A stretch of DNA of 64,000 nt, taken from positions 620,001 to 684,000 of the forward strand of contig CANLDL010000002.1 of assembly GCA_947489425.1 (NCBI GenBank), given 5' to 3'. The stretch is from an uncultured Pseudomonadales bacterium. Lineage in GTDB: Bacteria; Pseudomonadota; Gammaproteobacteria; Pseudomonadales; Cellvibrionaceae. The notes beneath the pieces were generated by a model. It ran no database searches. It was not told the DNA's origin and worked only from the letters and a program-made list of their open reading frames with translations. The translations under genes were made by a program, and so were the position numbers. Positions 43,639 to 55,247 of the stretch are shown piece after piece (positions within the stretch are counted from its first letter, which is position 1; each line of letters begins with the position of its first letter).

Positions 43639-45021
43639 ATGACAACCTACCTTTTGATAATACTGGCAGCGACAACCGTGGCTTGCTTTTTACTCTCTCC
43701 ACGCGTACAAACAGCTGATGGTTTTTTTAAAGGGTTCTCAGATGCAGGGGCAGCCCCCTCGCTATGGACACTTGTATTATCACAGGTGACCACATGGATT
43801 TTTGCACGCTCACTACTCACGGCCGCCATTTTGGGGTTTTACTACGGCATAGCGGGCGCACTCGCTTATGCTGCTTACTATGCGAGCTTTATTACAGGCG
43901 GCAAAATTATTGACCACCTACGCTTTAAGCACGGCAAAGGCAATATCCAGAGTTTTATGCAAGAACAATTTGGCAGCACTGGTAACCATTGCTACAACTC
44001 AGTCATCGTATTACGCCTACTCAGTGAAGTATTTTCTAATTTATTAGTTATTGTTATTTTGCTGAAAGAAGTGTTTGGTATTGATAGTACCAGCATTCAC
44101 CTTTTAGCGATGGCAGGCGTTGCTTGCATTACACTTGTCTACTCAACCTTTGGCGGCCTACGTGCATCCATTCGTACCGATGTTTTACAAGCCATTTTGG
44201 TCATTGCTGCATTAGTGATGTTATTCACTCTTATGCTGTTTCATCCAGGCTTTAGTTGGGGTGCAGCGCTTAGCTCATCACCAGATATTACAAGCCCTGG
44301 ATGGGTGTTATTGGCTGTTGCTTTTTTGCAAGTGTGGAGCTACCCATTACACGATCCTGTAATGATGGATCGCGGCTTTTTAGCCGACAGAAGCATTACA
44401 CGTAAGTCATTTTACTTTGCTGCGGTTATTTCTATTATCTGTATCTTAGTATTTGCCCTGTTAGGAGTTTTTGCGGGATTAGTTAAATTAGAAGGCGAGG
44501 CTATGATTGCAACGCTATCGCGACTTTTTGGCGAACCTTACATGATGGCTTTTGTTTTTGCGCTAGTCATCTCTGCTACATCGACACTGGACTCCACTTT
44601 TTCAAGCGCCTCTAAATTAATTGCCGTGGATATGAAACTGGTTAAGCCAACTGTCGCTAATGGACGCTTAGTAATGCTAGCTTTTTTAATTGGTGGCGGC
44701 TCATTTTTACTACTCGACAGCAAAGACTTATACGCCGCAGTTGCAGTAAGCGGAACTGTATCTATGTTTTTAGCACCGGTTATCTTTTTTACCATATGGG
44801 GAAATCGTAGTGTAGAGACATGGTCACTGGTGGTTGCTTTTATCGCTGCAATTGTAGGTGGCGCTTTGTATATGCTCGAAAGCTCTGGCCACACTGCACT
44901 AATGGGTGACACTCACAAATACACAAAACTCTTATTTATTTGTATAAGTATTTTAGCGATTGGTTGTGGCGCGTTCTTCCTTGGGCAAAAATCCACAGAG
45001 ACAAAAGAAATTACTGCTTAA
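43639..45021 (+). CDS. sodium:solute symporter (SSS) family transporter
   Basis: This 460-residue inner-membrane protein has about 13 hydrophobic helices. Family marks include the early DGFFKGFSDAGAAPSLWTLVLSQ-type segment read in parts and TLVYSTFGGLRASIRTDVLQ (the SSS signature with GG and TD). VISATSTLDSTFSSASKLIA matches the Na+ site region of transmembrane helix 8 (Ser-Ser-Thr cluster). The substrate is unknown. The downstream metallophosphoesterase gene begins 20 bases after its stop, so the pair probably forms an operon and may handle a phosphorylated or phosphate-releasing compound. Confidence 0.88.
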   Translation: MTTYLLIILAATTVACFLLSPRVQTADGFFKGFSDAGAAPSLWTLVLSQVTTWIFARSLLTAAILGFYYGIAGALAYAAYYASFITGGKIIDHLRFKHGKGNIQSFMQEQFGSTGNHCYNSVIVLRLLSEVFSNLLVIVILLKEVFGIDSTSIHLLAMAGVACITLVYSTFGGLRASIRTDVLQAILVIAALVMLFTLMLFHPGFSWGAALSSSPDITSPGWVLLAVAFLQVWSYPLHDPVMMDRGFLADRSITRKSFYFAAVISIICILVFALLGVFAGLVKLEGEAMIATLSRLFGEPYMMAFVFALVISATSTLDSTFSSASKLIAVDMKLVKPTVANGRLVMLAFLIGGGSFLLLDSKDLYAAVAVSGTVSMFLAPVIFFTIWGNRSVETWSLVVAFIAAIVGGALYMLESSGHTALMGDTHKYTKLLFICISILAIGCGAFFLGQKSTETKEITA

Positions 45022-45040
45022 CGTTGAGCAAGTATCATTT

Positions 45041-45874
45041 ATGCATTTAGGTAACTTTGATGAACCCATGCTGCTTTTCGGTGGCAGTTATTCAAACCTT
45101 GATGCATTGCTTGCTCTAAAACAATACGCCGACAAACACGCAATAAAAGCTCACAATATTATCTGTACAGGCGATATAGTTGCCTACTGCGGACAACCCT
45201 TTGAAACAACAGAAGCAATACGCAAATGGGGCATTCATGTACTCATGGGCAACTGTGAAGAATCCTTTGCTACCAATGCTGATGACTGCGGCTGTGGTTT
45301 TAATAGTGGCACAAGCTGCGATTTACTATCCGTTGAATGGTATCAGTTTGCCAATAAGAATTTATCTAATGAACAACGTCAATGGTTTGCCGATCTTCCC
45401 AAAAAACTAAGTTTTAATTTTTTGGGAAATAAAATAAATATCGTACATGGCAGCGTAACCTCTATTAACCAGTTTTTATTTTCTTCAAGCTGTGACACCT
45501 TATTTGAAGAACAAACCCGTGCAACTAATGCTGATATTATTATTGCTGGCCATTCCGGCATTCCTTTTTCGAAAAAAATTAACGATAAGCTTTGGCACAA
45601 TACGGGAGCGATAGGAATGCCTGCTAATGATGGCACAAGCAACACTTGGTTTAGCGTGTTATCACCCGAAAAGAACTCTACAGTAAAAATAGAAAACCTT
45701 GCTTTAACCTACAACCACAAACAAGCCGCTCAAGCCATGCAGAAATCTGGACTCAGTGACGCTTATGCAAATGCGTTAACAACAGGCTTATGGCCTAGCA
45801 TGGACGTACTCACTAGCGAGGAGAAATTAAAAAAGGGAATTGCCATCCACTCTCACACCATTTGTTATGGATAG
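45041..45874 (+). CDS. calcineurin-like metallophosphoesterase paired with the SSS transporter
   Basis: ATG 45041 (MHLGNF) is preferred to the longer frame that overlaps the transporter. The 277-residue protein keeps metallophosphoesterase motifs in weakened form: FGGSYSNLDAL in place of D-x-H, ICTGDIVAYCG (GD), MGNCEE (GN-x), IVHGSV (H) and IAGHSG (GHS). A Cys-rich loop DDCGCGFNSGTSCD follows the GN motif at about residues 85-98. I recall the same loop in a conserved family of YfcE-like phosphoesterases. It could bind a metal. The substrate is unknown. Confidence 0.82.
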   Translation: MHLGNFDEPMLLFGGSYSNLDALLALKQYADKHAIKAHNIICTGDIVAYCGQPFETTEAIRKWGIHVLMGNCEESFATNADDCGCGFNSGTSCDLLSVEWYQFANKNLSNEQRQWFADLPKKLSFNFLGNKINIVHGSVTSINQFLFSSSCDTLFEEQTRATNADIIIAGHSGIPFSKKINDKLWHNTGAIGMPANDGTSNTWFSVLSPEKNSTVKIENLALTYNHKQAAQAMQKSGLSDAYANALTTGLWPSMDVLTSEEKLKKGIAIHSHTICYG

Positions 45875-46020
45875 TTTACACGCACTTATTCGCACGACAC
45901 TTCAACAAATAAATACCTAGTTTATTCATCGCCATACTTGTGTGCGCACCATCCGCTATTAGTCTCGAATGGCTAATATTAAAGCCAACTACGTAGGCAA
46001 GTATTTTCTTCAGTACTTTT

Positions 46021-46419
46021 TGGAAGCTGACCCTCAGTCATTTACGCATTCCAATTGACCGCATTTATTTTTCAATATCACTAACCTGGTGACATTAAAA
46101 TCAGCTATTAAAGAATGAGTTATTGATAGATACATAATTGTGCTTATATTTTATAGTGCTTTAGTCATCAGTATCGGCTTGCAAATCATTAATAGGCTAT
46201 GTAGGGTTTTCGGGTATTTTTTATGGCCTATTAATTTATGCATTGCTAACACATATAAAATACTCCCCCAAACTCTATGATCTCGCTATTACTGTAATAG
46301 CTCTAAAGGCTGTTCACAAACAATGGTATGGAGCAAATTTGGCAATAAGCCAAATTACCGAAGCAGATATGGCTATTGATGCTTATACACTTGGGATATT
46401 TGCAGAGTTTAGCTTTTGA
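46021..46419 (+). pseudogene. decayed rhombosortase/rhomboid-like protease gene
   Basis: One reading frame running from about 46021 to the TGA at 46417 gives a rhombosortase-like series interrupted by four in-frame stops (46090, 46096, 46135, 46162). DRIYFSISLTW and, across two stops, H-x-NQLLKN resemble the family's WRLLTGHFVHLNxxHLLLN. Downstream, GYVGFSGIFYGLLIYALL carries the GxSG catalytic serine motif. Near the end DAYTLGIFAEF replaces the usual DAHLYGAxxG, losing the catalytic His. Rhombosortases cleave GlyGly-CTERM proteins. No upstream start or ribosome binding site is evident. The remaining intergenic sequence (45875-46020 and 46420-46676) shows nothing supported. Confidence 0.6.
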
Positions 46420-46676
46420 GTGCTAGAGAGCGGCTTTTTCGATAAAAATAAAGAGTGGGTAATAATGAATGCGCTTACATTGGCTTTTTTATACACTCCA
46501 TGAAACCTATACAAGACATAACTATATGTGATTAGAAAAAGGCTTGATATAATGCTTTTATTGATCGCCCACTATTTAAAGCGCAATTAAAAGCAAAATC
46601 GTGAACCTAATCAAGAAATTAATGCCAAACCTTGATAACCTATCGAATGCAGTAATCAATTAACCTGAACGAGATT

Positions 46677-46988
46677 ATGTTTTTTACAACGAGAAAGCCA
46701 TACCTTGCCAAGCATGCCAGAGAAATTACTATTAATGAAAACAGTAATTTGCCTCAGCTATTTCGCTTGTGCTCACAGTATGACTTTGCCGTCATTGGTA
46801 TTAATGAAGGCTCAGCCACTCCCAAAAAATATCGTTTAATAGAGATCAAGCAAACGCCTTATGAGCAAGTAGCACGGGACATTACCGATGATTTTGACTC
46901 ATTAATCCTATTAGAGAAATATGCCACCAATAACTTAATTGATATTATCCAGCATTATTTTGACTCTCCAGTAAATCTTACTGCCTAA
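46677..46988 (+). CDS. hypothetical protein, 103 aa
   Basis: I do not recognise this protein. It starts MFFTTRKPYLAKHAREI and has no signal or membrane segment; AACGAG lies a few bases before the ATG. Two amphipathic helices (LPQLFRLCSQYDF and the C-terminal LIDIIQHYF) flank a beta-prone centre (FAVIGINEGSA, YRLIEIKQT). It is short but has good codon structure and no overlapping alternative. It is convergent with the DUF2750 gene. Confidence 0.55.
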   Translation: MFFTTRKPYLAKHAREITINENSNLPQLFRLCSQYDFAVIGINEGSATPKKYRLIEIKQTPYEQVARDITDDFDSLILLEKYATNNLIDIIQHYFDSPVNLTA

Positions 46989-47020
46989 TAAATATCAATC
47001 CAAATAATATCGCTGCAAGG

Positions 47021-47398
47021 TTAACCATTACCTGCAAGAGCGGTTTCAAAATCGTGCAACACGTCCAATGGCTCATAATCCAAACCATTTAGCTCCTCGT
47101 CCCAATTAATACCCACTAATAGCACATCTGTATGCATACCTGTTAGCCAATCATCCAAGAACTCTTCGAGAGAGATAGCAACGACTGTATAATCTTGCCA
47201 TTCATCGGCTTGATGGGCCTGGGCAAATTCTGGCTCGGACCAAAAAGGGATGACCGTTGTATTCTTATACTTCTCTGAGTCACACTGCGCCCAACCATCA
47301 TCACTCTGCAAACCCCACACACAACCGGTGCGAACTGCATCGTCAAAAAAGCGTTGGTAGTTTTGCTGATCACTATCGCTTAACAAAGAAGGACTCAT
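47021..47398 (-). CDS. DUF2750 family protein
   Basis: The 125 residues from ATG 47398 fit DUF2750: a helical start (QQNYQRFFDDAVRTG), CVWGLQSDDGWAQ, VIPFWSEPEFAQAHQADEWQ, ISLEEFLDDWL and VGINWDEELNGLDYEPLDVL. The upstream in-frame TTG at 47470 would add 24 non-family residues and has no ribosome binding site. Family members are small cytosolic proteins often annotated near stress or toxin-related genes. The function is unknown. Confidence 0.8.
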   Translation of the reverse strand: MSPSLLSDSDQQNYQRFFDDAVRTGCVWGLQSDDGWAQCDSEKYKNTTVIPFWSEPEFAQAHQADEWQDYTVVAISLEEFLDDWLTGMHTDVLLVGINWDEELNGLDYEPLDVLHDFETALAGNG

Positions 47399-47798
47399 AA
47401 TTTTTTCACTGCCTATTTTTAGTATCCACTCGCTATCACCGAGCCTATAAACCGATAAAACAATTGCCAAAATACTTAGATATTTGGAGGTTCAAATTAA
47501 GGAAGGCACGACTCTACTATGCCTTAGGCTAGACTTGCAATATTTGAAAACCCCAGACAAGCCTTTTTAAATATAGGACAATGTTATAACATAAATCGAA
47601 AAATGACAGATAAAAAAACAGTTCTAACTCTGCGTTAAAATTTAACCAACTTATGTAATCGCATAGATTTGAAAGCCATCGACTATGAAAAACCTTCAAG
47701 CCCTCTAACATATGCGTTGAAAAGCTTGAATGAATACCACTCTTGTAGTGATAATAACTAAGCCCCCAATAGGGGAAACACACCCCGCCTAAGACGAT
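47399..47798. other. intergenic stretch without a supported gene
   Basis: The 400 bases before the CobW gene contain only an 84-residue minus-strand frame (47529-47783). It is rich in aromatic residues, with no ribosome binding site or family match, and I take it as chance. The promoters of the DUF2750 and CobW genes must lie here, but no clear -35/-10 pair or operator stands out. Confidence 0.45.
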
Positions 47799-48809
47799 AT
47801 GATGACAGACATTTTAGCCATTCCTACCAATGTAATTACGGGTTTTTTAGGTGTAGGAAAAACCTCAGCTATTTTACATTTACTTAGAGAAAAACCTGCT
47901 AATGAGCGCTGGGCTGTATTGGTTAATGAATTTGGTGAAATTGGTGTAGATGGCAGTTTGTTTGAAGGCAATCATCGTAGTGAGCAAGGAGTTTTTATTC
48001 GAGAAGTTCCAGGTGGCTGCATGTGCTGTAGCGCAGGCCTACCGATGCAAATCGCATTAAACCAGTTACTCCTTCGAGCCAAGCCTGACCGCTTATTAAT
48101 TGAACCTACGGGGCTTGGGCATCCGGTAGAGGTACTACAAACGCTCTCGGGGCAACACTATCGAGACATACTGGATTTACAAAAAGTGCTGACCTTAGTT
48201 GATGCACGCAAGCTATCAGACGAACGCTATACAAAACACCAAATATTTAATCAGCAAATCTCCATTGCAGATGTTGTTGTCGGCAACAAACTGGATCTAT
48301 ACCAGAGCGAAGATAAACCTGCGCTTGAGCACTACGTAAAAGAATACGGAAATAAGCACGCTCAAATAATATTTACCCAACATGGTGAAATCACAACTCA
48401 ACATTTAGCGGGAAAAACGTCTTTCACCAATCACACTCACCACGACAATCATCACCACTCAGCTGAAGAAAAGCCGTCACTAGCCGAAGCACCTATTCCC
48501 AAATGTGGGTATATTAAGGCCATTAATCAAGGCGAAAACTTTCACAGTATTGGCTGGCGATTTTCACCTAGCCGCATATTTGATTATGACAGCCTATCTT
48601 CATTTTTAAGCAGCATAAAGGCCGAGAGAATAAAAGCTGTCTTTATCACAGAACAAGGAATTTTTGGATATAACTTAGCAAGCGACAGCAATATAACCGT
48701 CATCGAGTTGGATGACTGCGTAGAGAGTCGCGTTGAAATTATTAGCGCTGACGTCACAAAGGAAGAATGGGAAACCCAATTAATGGCATGCATAAGTAGC
48801 AGCCATTAA
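47799..48809 (+). CDS. CobW/YjiA-family G3E GTPase
   Basis: This 336-residue P-loop GTPase of the metal-chaperone group has Walker A in GFLGVGKTSAI and the metal-binding GGCMCC (CxCC) at about residues 66-71. It also has LIEPTGLGHP, NKLDL for guanine recognition and the CobW C-terminal domain (about 225-330). A His cluster (NHTHHDNHHHS, about 208-218) sits between the domains, as in zinc-related members. Zinc or cobalamin handling is the family theme; no Zur box or cobalamin gene is adjacent. The start is the first of two ATG codons. Confidence 0.9.
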   Translation: MMTDILAIPTNVITGFLGVGKTSAILHLLREKPANERWAVLVNEFGEIGVDGSLFEGNHRSEQGVFIREVPGGCMCCSAGLPMQIALNQLLLRAKPDRLLIEPTGLGHPVEVLQTLSGQHYRDILDLQKVLTLVDARKLSDERYTKHQIFNQQISIADVVVGNKLDLYQSEDKPALEHYVKEYGNKHAQIIFTQHGEITTQHLAGKTSFTNHTHHDNHHHSAEEKPSLAEAPIPKCGYIKAINQGENFHSIGWRFSPSRIFDYDSLSSFLSSIKAERIKAVFITEQGIFGYNLASDSNITVIELDDCVESRVEIISADVTKEEWETQLMACISSSH

Positions 48810-48839
48810 AGCTGCTCTCAAAAACCTAAACAATATACA

Positions 48840-50747
<1,908 letters not shown>

Positions 50748-50805
50748 TCATCGATCTTTTTTGTTATTTGTATAATAGGGTTAGTTATGCATTTATTAAA
50801 AACAG

Positions 50806-51411
50806 CTATCTAAAGGGCTTACCTTCAAAAAAATTTAACGCTTGCGGTATAAAACGCTCGAACTTTTGAAAGCTATGATCACCACCTTCCTCTATAGTCT
50901 GATGGCAACCTTTGTAGCGCTCTACTGCCAAACGATAATCGAGTGTTTCGTCACCCGTTTGAGTGAGCAACCAATAATTGTTTAACGTGGTTAGCCTATC
51001 TACTCGATAGGAAAACAAACCTTTAATATCCTGCTCACTTAAGCGGTAGATATCATTGTGATGATAATTCTTTAGATCGATATCGATATAATCAGGCATT
51101 AGGGTTTCGATATTGACCGCAGGGTTTATCAACACTGCTTTCAATTGGTAACGCTCAGCTAGCCATGTTGCCCAAAAACCACCTAGCGAGCTACCCATTA
51201 AATATATATTGTGCTTTTCACTATTATCTTTAGCAATAATATCCTTAATCACACCATCAAGAATATCGGCGCACTGATCTGGATAAGGAGGTAATTGCGG
51301 ACAGTGATAGGCAATGTCAGGGCGATTGAGTAATAACCAATGCTCAACCTGCTGCGCTTTTGCCGATAACGGAGAGCTTAAAAAGCCATGAATATAAAGA
51401 AGTGAAGCCAT
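50806..51411 (-). CDS. yqiA: YqiA-type esterase
   Basis: This alpha/beta-hydrolase of about 200 residues has an oxyanion start (LLYIHGFLSSP), nucleophile elbow GSSLGGFWA, an Asp on a late strand (GDETLDY) and the C-terminal His in EGGDHSF. E. coli YqiA hydrolyses short-chain acyl esters, and its gene sits beside parE in the same order as here. ATG 51411 is chosen over the GTG at 51429 because the family starts right at the first strand. Confidence 0.92.
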   Translation of the reverse strand: MASLLYIHGFLSSPLSAKAQQVEHWLLLNRPDIAYHCPQLPPYPDQCADILDGVIKDIIAKDNSEKHNIYLMGSSLGGFWATWLAERYQLKAVLINPAVNIETLMPDYIDIDLKNYHHNDIYRLSEQDIKGLFSYRVDRLTTLNNYWLLTQTGDETLDYRLAVERYKGCHQTIEEGGDHSFQKFERFIPQALNFFEGKPFR

Positions 51412-51492
51412 CCGCGAAATTGTAACCAAGCTGCAACGGATTAGCTACAGCTAATCTATGACCATATAAGTAAGCTTAACTGGACAAACAAG

Positions 51493-52275
51493 CTAATAAC
51501 CATTGGATGAAAAATCAATACCGTAATCTTTATAGTCAACACGCTCAACACCTGTTTTAAGTGTGCCGTCTTTATAAAGCTCTAACCATCGATATCCAGG
51601 CATTGTATCTTCAACAGCAAAATCGTCATTATTTGGTGTAAATTGGATACAAGTGGAAGGCGTAGACAGTAAGCGGATTCCGCTATACAGCTCGTCAAAC
51701 TCCTGATGGACATGCCCCCAAAGGATACCTTTAATATTTTGAAAGTCTTTAATAACCTGCCAAAAGCTATGGGCATTTTGCACAATGTAACGATCCATCC
51801 AACGACTACCAATAGGTACAGGCTGATGATGAAAGGTAATCAATATATGCTTATCTTTATGTGCCTCTAGAGAAGCTTGCAAAAAGTCTAAAGTCTGCTG
51901 TGAAAAATTCCCATGTATTTCACCAATTACATGGGAATCCAATAAAATAATAACCCAATCATCCCTAATGATAAGCTGATTAGCAGACTCTTTGATCAAT
52001 GATTCCATCATAGTCATATTGTCATGATTACCTGGCAGCCAAGCCATAGAGGGAACAGGCAAATTGGCCGAGATGACATCTAAGAATCGCTTATATACAT
52101 CCACACCGTGATCATTAACAATATCACCCGTGGCCAACAAAAGATCAATTGATGGTTGCTGCTGATTAATTAAGTTGAGCACATCCTGTAGACTATCATC
52201 AGGATTCATAGATAGCAGAGTATCACCTTCATTTAGGCCAAGATGGCTATCTGTAATCTGTATTAGCTTGATCAT
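51493..52275 (-). CDS. cpdA: 3',5'-cAMP phosphodiesterase CpdA
   Basis: CpdA lowers cAMP and so tunes CRP-dependent genes. The class III metallophosphoesterase motifs are complete: QITDSHLG (D-x-H), ATGDIVNDHG (GD), PGNHDNM (GNH), ITFHHQPV and GHVHQEF (GHxH). The start at ATG 52275 gives 261 residues, the usual size. The order nudF-DUF1249-cpdA-yqiA-parE is conserved in gammaproteobacteria. A gap of about 205 bases to the DUF1249 gene contains no gene and no clear signal. Confidence 0.95.
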   Translation of the reverse strand: MIKLIQITDSHLGLNEGDTLLSMNPDDSLQDVLNLINQQQPSIDLLLATGDIVNDHGVDVYKRFLDVISANLPVPSMAWLPGNHDNMTMMESLIKESANQLIIRDDWVIILLDSHVIGEIHGNFSQQTLDFLQASLEAHKDKHILITFHHQPVPIGSRWMDRYIVQNAHSFWQVIKDFQNIKGILWGHVHQEFDELYSGIRLLSTPSTCIQFTPNNDDFAVEDTMPGYRWLELYKDGTLKTGVERVDYKDYGIDFSSNGY

Positions 52276-52481
52276 ATCCAATAATCGTTATTTTATGTGA
52301 CATCAACATAATATATGGAGCGGTGATGCTTAATAGGTAATCCATATAATGGTTTAAATCACCCTTAGAGTAGGTAATATCTAGGGTTCTGCGCGAATGA
52401 TAAAACAAATAATGCCACAATAAAACGCATCAGTTCTAAATATAAACAGTTTAAGCAGAGTTTTAGAGGGTACTGGTAGAT

Positions 52482-53057
52482 TTATGCACTCACCACATTA
52501 TATGCGACATGGCCTTGCATCAGACAAAAAACGATTAGCTCTCCCAAAAACTGGTTAAGCTGGGACTTTTCATCACGTTGATGCATCTCTTTGTTAGGGT
52601 ATTCATGACGCGCTTTGAATTGAAGGCAGCCCTTCGAAGAAACAACTTCTGCCAATTGTGCATCGTGATAAAGTCTCACATTCAAAGTATAAGAGGTTAG
52701 TAGAGATAAAAGATCACTAACATTAGCAACAGTTACCGGTTTATTAACAGATACCCCAGTAACGAGATTACGCACTGGAGAGACACAAATATCCAACATC
52801 GTGGTATATTTTGCGACTTCACGGACACTAATACTCAACTCTAAAGAGCTGCCAGCGTTAGCCGCACCAAAACCACTAACCGAATATCGCCACTGATTAC
52901 CTACGCAAGCGTGACCTAAGATCTCAGAGGTATTGGGCATTACCTCAGTGTCACTTTTTAAGCTCGGCATTAATTTTAACAAACGATGATAATTACATTC
53001 ACAGTCTGCAAGATGTTTAGGTAAATCAACAATATAGCGGGGTTTAATGGAATTCAT
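52482..53057 (-). CDS. yqiB: DUF1249 family protein (YqiB)
   Basis: The 191-residue soluble protein starts with YIVDLPKHLADCECNYHRLLKLMPSL when read in pieces, the diagnostic opening of DUF1249. YTTMLDICVS and LNVRLYHDAQLAEVVS follow. The C-terminus (QLNQFLGELIVFCLMQGH) is helical. The function is unknown. Its ATG overlaps the nudF stop by one base (TAATG), so translation is coupled. E. coli yqiB has the same place between nudF and cpdA. Confidence 0.92.
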   Translation of the reverse strand: MNSIKPRYIVDLPKHLADCECNYHRLLKLMPSLKSDTEVMPNTSEILGHACVGNQWRYSVSGFGAANAGSSLELSISVREVAKYTTMLDICVSPVRNLVTGVSVNKPVTVANVSDLLSLLTSYTLNVRLYHDAQLAEVVSSKGCLQFKARHEYPNKEMHQRDEKSQLNQFLGELIVFCLMQGHVAYNVVSA

Positions 53058-53725
53058 TATTCATCACTAGGTTTTTGCATATCATTTTCATCATTGCTAA
53101 TGCCCTCTCGATTCATCAACAGCCACTGTAAACAAATTAGCGTAGCGGCGTTACTAAAACGCCCCTCATAAAGCTGATCAAACACCTCTTTCTCAGGCAA
53201 TACAATAACTTTTATATCTTCATTCTCACTGGGCAAGCCATGTATACCTCCCACATGCCTTAAATTACCCAAGGCACAAAATAACACTAATGTTTCGTTA
53301 GTCCCACCAGGACTTGTAAAATATTCACAAATGGGAAGCAATTTATCCGGTACCATACCGGCCTCTTCGACGAGTTCTCGCAAGATCACTTCTCTGGGAG
53401 ATTCATCCACCTCAGTCATTCCCGCAACGACTTCGTATAACCAAGGGCTACTTGTTAGATTGCCTTGCAGTATGTCTAGCGCCCCTACTCTAAACTGCTC
53501 TACAAGACCAACAAGATGGTTCTCCGGATCATACATAATAGCTGCAACAGCTTGACCACGAACAAAAATTTCCCGAGATAAGCTCTCCGTCCAGCCACCT
53601 TTAAATAACCTATGACGTAACTCAACCTTCTCCATCTTAAAAAAGCCGTGATAAACAATCTCTCGACCAACAACTTCTACATCTTTGTTTGCAAAAGACG
53701 CTGCTTGTATCTTTTTTGATGACAT
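53057..53725 (-). CDS. nudF: ADP-ribose pyrophosphatase NudF
   Basis: NudF is a Nudix hydrolase that splits ADP-ribose into AMP and ribose-5-phosphate. The Nudix box (G-x5-E-x7-REVxEExG form) is complete: GMTEVDESPREVILRELVEEAG. ATG 53725 is selected; the longer frame adds a leader absent from the family. The 222 residues and the PGGTNETLVLFCA segment also match. First gene of the operon ending in parE, divergent from the TolC-type gene. [The Nudix motif spans 22 residues and is quoted here as GMTEVDESP then REVILRELVEEAG.]. Confidence 0.94.
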   Translation of the reverse strand: MSSKKIQAASFANKDVEVVGREIVYHGFFKMEKVELRHRLFKGGWTESLSREIFVRGQAVAAIMYDPENHLVGLVEQFRVGALDILQGNLTSSPWLYEVVAGMTEVDESPREVILRELVEEAGMVPDKLLPICEYFTSPGGTNETLVLFCALGNLRHVGGIHGLPSENEDIKVIVLPEKEVFDQLYEGRFSNAATLICLQWLLMNREGISNDENDMQKPSDE

Positions 53726-53888
53726 ATTTTTTAATTTACACCTTTTTAAGAGCACACAACCTAAAAGTAAGTCGCAAAATTATCATCGAGTCTCGACGCC
53801 CACTACGTAAAACGATAAACTCAACCGATATTAATAGATAGCCGCTCTTGCCACTCTTATAAACACATACACAACTATACAATTATCT

Positions 53889-55232
53889 ATGAAATCTAAC
53901 TTGCTATTTTGTACTATTACTGCACTGTGCTTATCTAATAACTCCACAGCAGAAGCTCAATCATTAACGCAAATATACGAATTAGCTAAAAGGAATGACC
54001 GACAATATCAATCAGATATCGCTCAATTTAATGCCAATAAAGAGATTAAAGCGATTAGCCGTAGCGCATTGCTCCCGCAAATAACAGGTACTGCATCCTA
54101 TGGATCTGTAAAAACAGAGTCAGTAACGACACCTCAGAGCGTAACTTCTGCATTTACCGATGGAGAAGCTACTACGGACACTTTAAGCTATTCAGTTTCG
54201 CTACAACAAGCAATCATTAATTTTAGCGCACTTAATACTTACCGTAGTGGTAAAATACAGGCCGCCGCTGCCGAAGTGCAATTAGCAGCAGACAAGCAGG
54301 CATTAATCATACGCACTGCTCAAGCCTATTTTGATGTGCTCAGCGCAACTGACCAACTAACATCCTCTCAAGCGGAAGAAAAAGCGCTACAAACACAGCT
54401 TGAACAGACGCGCCAACGTTACGAAGTAGGCCTTATATCCATTAACGATGTACACGAAGCACAGGCTGCTTTTGATAGCGCCTTTGCCAATCGTTTAAGC
54501 GCCGAAACAAGCGTAGGGGTTCAGTTAGAAGCCCTAACGATACTCACAGGCAGACCCCATGATAAGCTGGCCGTATTAAAGGACAGCTTTGAGCCAATAG
54601 CTCCAGCACCCAACAATAAGCAAGATTGGATAGACGCTGCACAAAAAAATAATTTATTACTGCAAGTGAGCAAACTGAATGCTGATGCTGCTGTATTCGA
54701 TGCAAAAACAGCAAAGGCTGATCACTACCCTGAGCTTTCAGGCTCTATAAATTATAACTTTAATGATGATGATAGATCTGGCGGAGCATCAAGACAGACA
54801 GAAACTGACCGCACGAGCTTTAGTATAGATTTAACAATACCCATTTATAGTGGTGGAAATTTAAGTGCGCGCCAGCGTCAAGCCGCACAAAATCAAATAC
54901 TATCGCGCGAACAGTTTTTGCTAACAAAGCGAAATACCGTACAAACAACACGCTCAACATTTCTACAAGTCAATAACGATATCGCTCAAATACGTGCCAG
55001 AAAGCAAGCAATTGTTTCCAACCAAAGCGCCTTAGAGGCAACTCAAGCCGGATACGATGCGGGTACGCGAGACATTGTTGATGTCGTTAATGCTCAGCGT
55101 AATTTATTTCAAGCCGAGCGAGATTACTTTACCGCCATATATGATTACATTATTAATACACTAGAATTAAAACAAGCATCAGGCTCGCTCAACGAAACTC
55201 ACTTACAAGAACTAGACTATTGGTTGCAATAA
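53889..55232 (+). CDS. tolC: TolC-family outer-membrane channel
   Basis: This outer-membrane exit duct serves type I secretion and efflux systems. The signal peptide is cleaved after the AEAQ region (about residue 22), and there is no lipobox, unlike the OprM-type channel at 16262. The 447 residues show the two outer-membrane efflux repeats. SLTQIYELAKRNDRQYQSD begins the first, QRYEVGLISINDVHEAQAAFDSA is a TolC hallmark, and GYDAGTRDIVDVVNAQRNLFQ repeats that pattern in the second half. Divergence from nudF matches the E. coli tolC locus. Partners are not encoded nearby. Confidence 0.93.
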   Translation: MKSNLLFCTITALCLSNNSTAEAQSLTQIYELAKRNDRQYQSDIAQFNANKEIKAISRSALLPQITGTASYGSVKTESVTTPQSVTSAFTDGEATTDTLSYSVSLQQAIINFSALNTYRSGKIQAAAAEVQLAADKQALIIRTAQAYFDVLSATDQLTSSQAEEKALQTQLEQTRQRYEVGLISINDVHEAQAAFDSAFANRLSAETSVGVQLEALTILTGRPHDKLAVLKDSFEPIAPAPNNKQDWIDAAQKNNLLLQVSKLNADAAVFDAKTAKADHYPELSGSINYNFNDDDRSGGASRQTETDRTSFSIDLTIPIYSGGNLSARQRQAAQNQILSREQFLLTKRNTVQTTRSTFLQVNNDIAQIRARKQAIVSNQSALEATQAGYDAGTRDIVDVVNAQRNLFQAERDYFTAIYDYIINTLELKQASGSLNETHLQELDYWLQ

Positions 55233-55247
55233 ATATTTTCAAAATTA

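Noticed and set aside
47529..47783. 84-residue minus-strand frame before the CobW gene
   Set aside because: Aromatic-rich, no ribosome binding site and no family match; judged to be chance.
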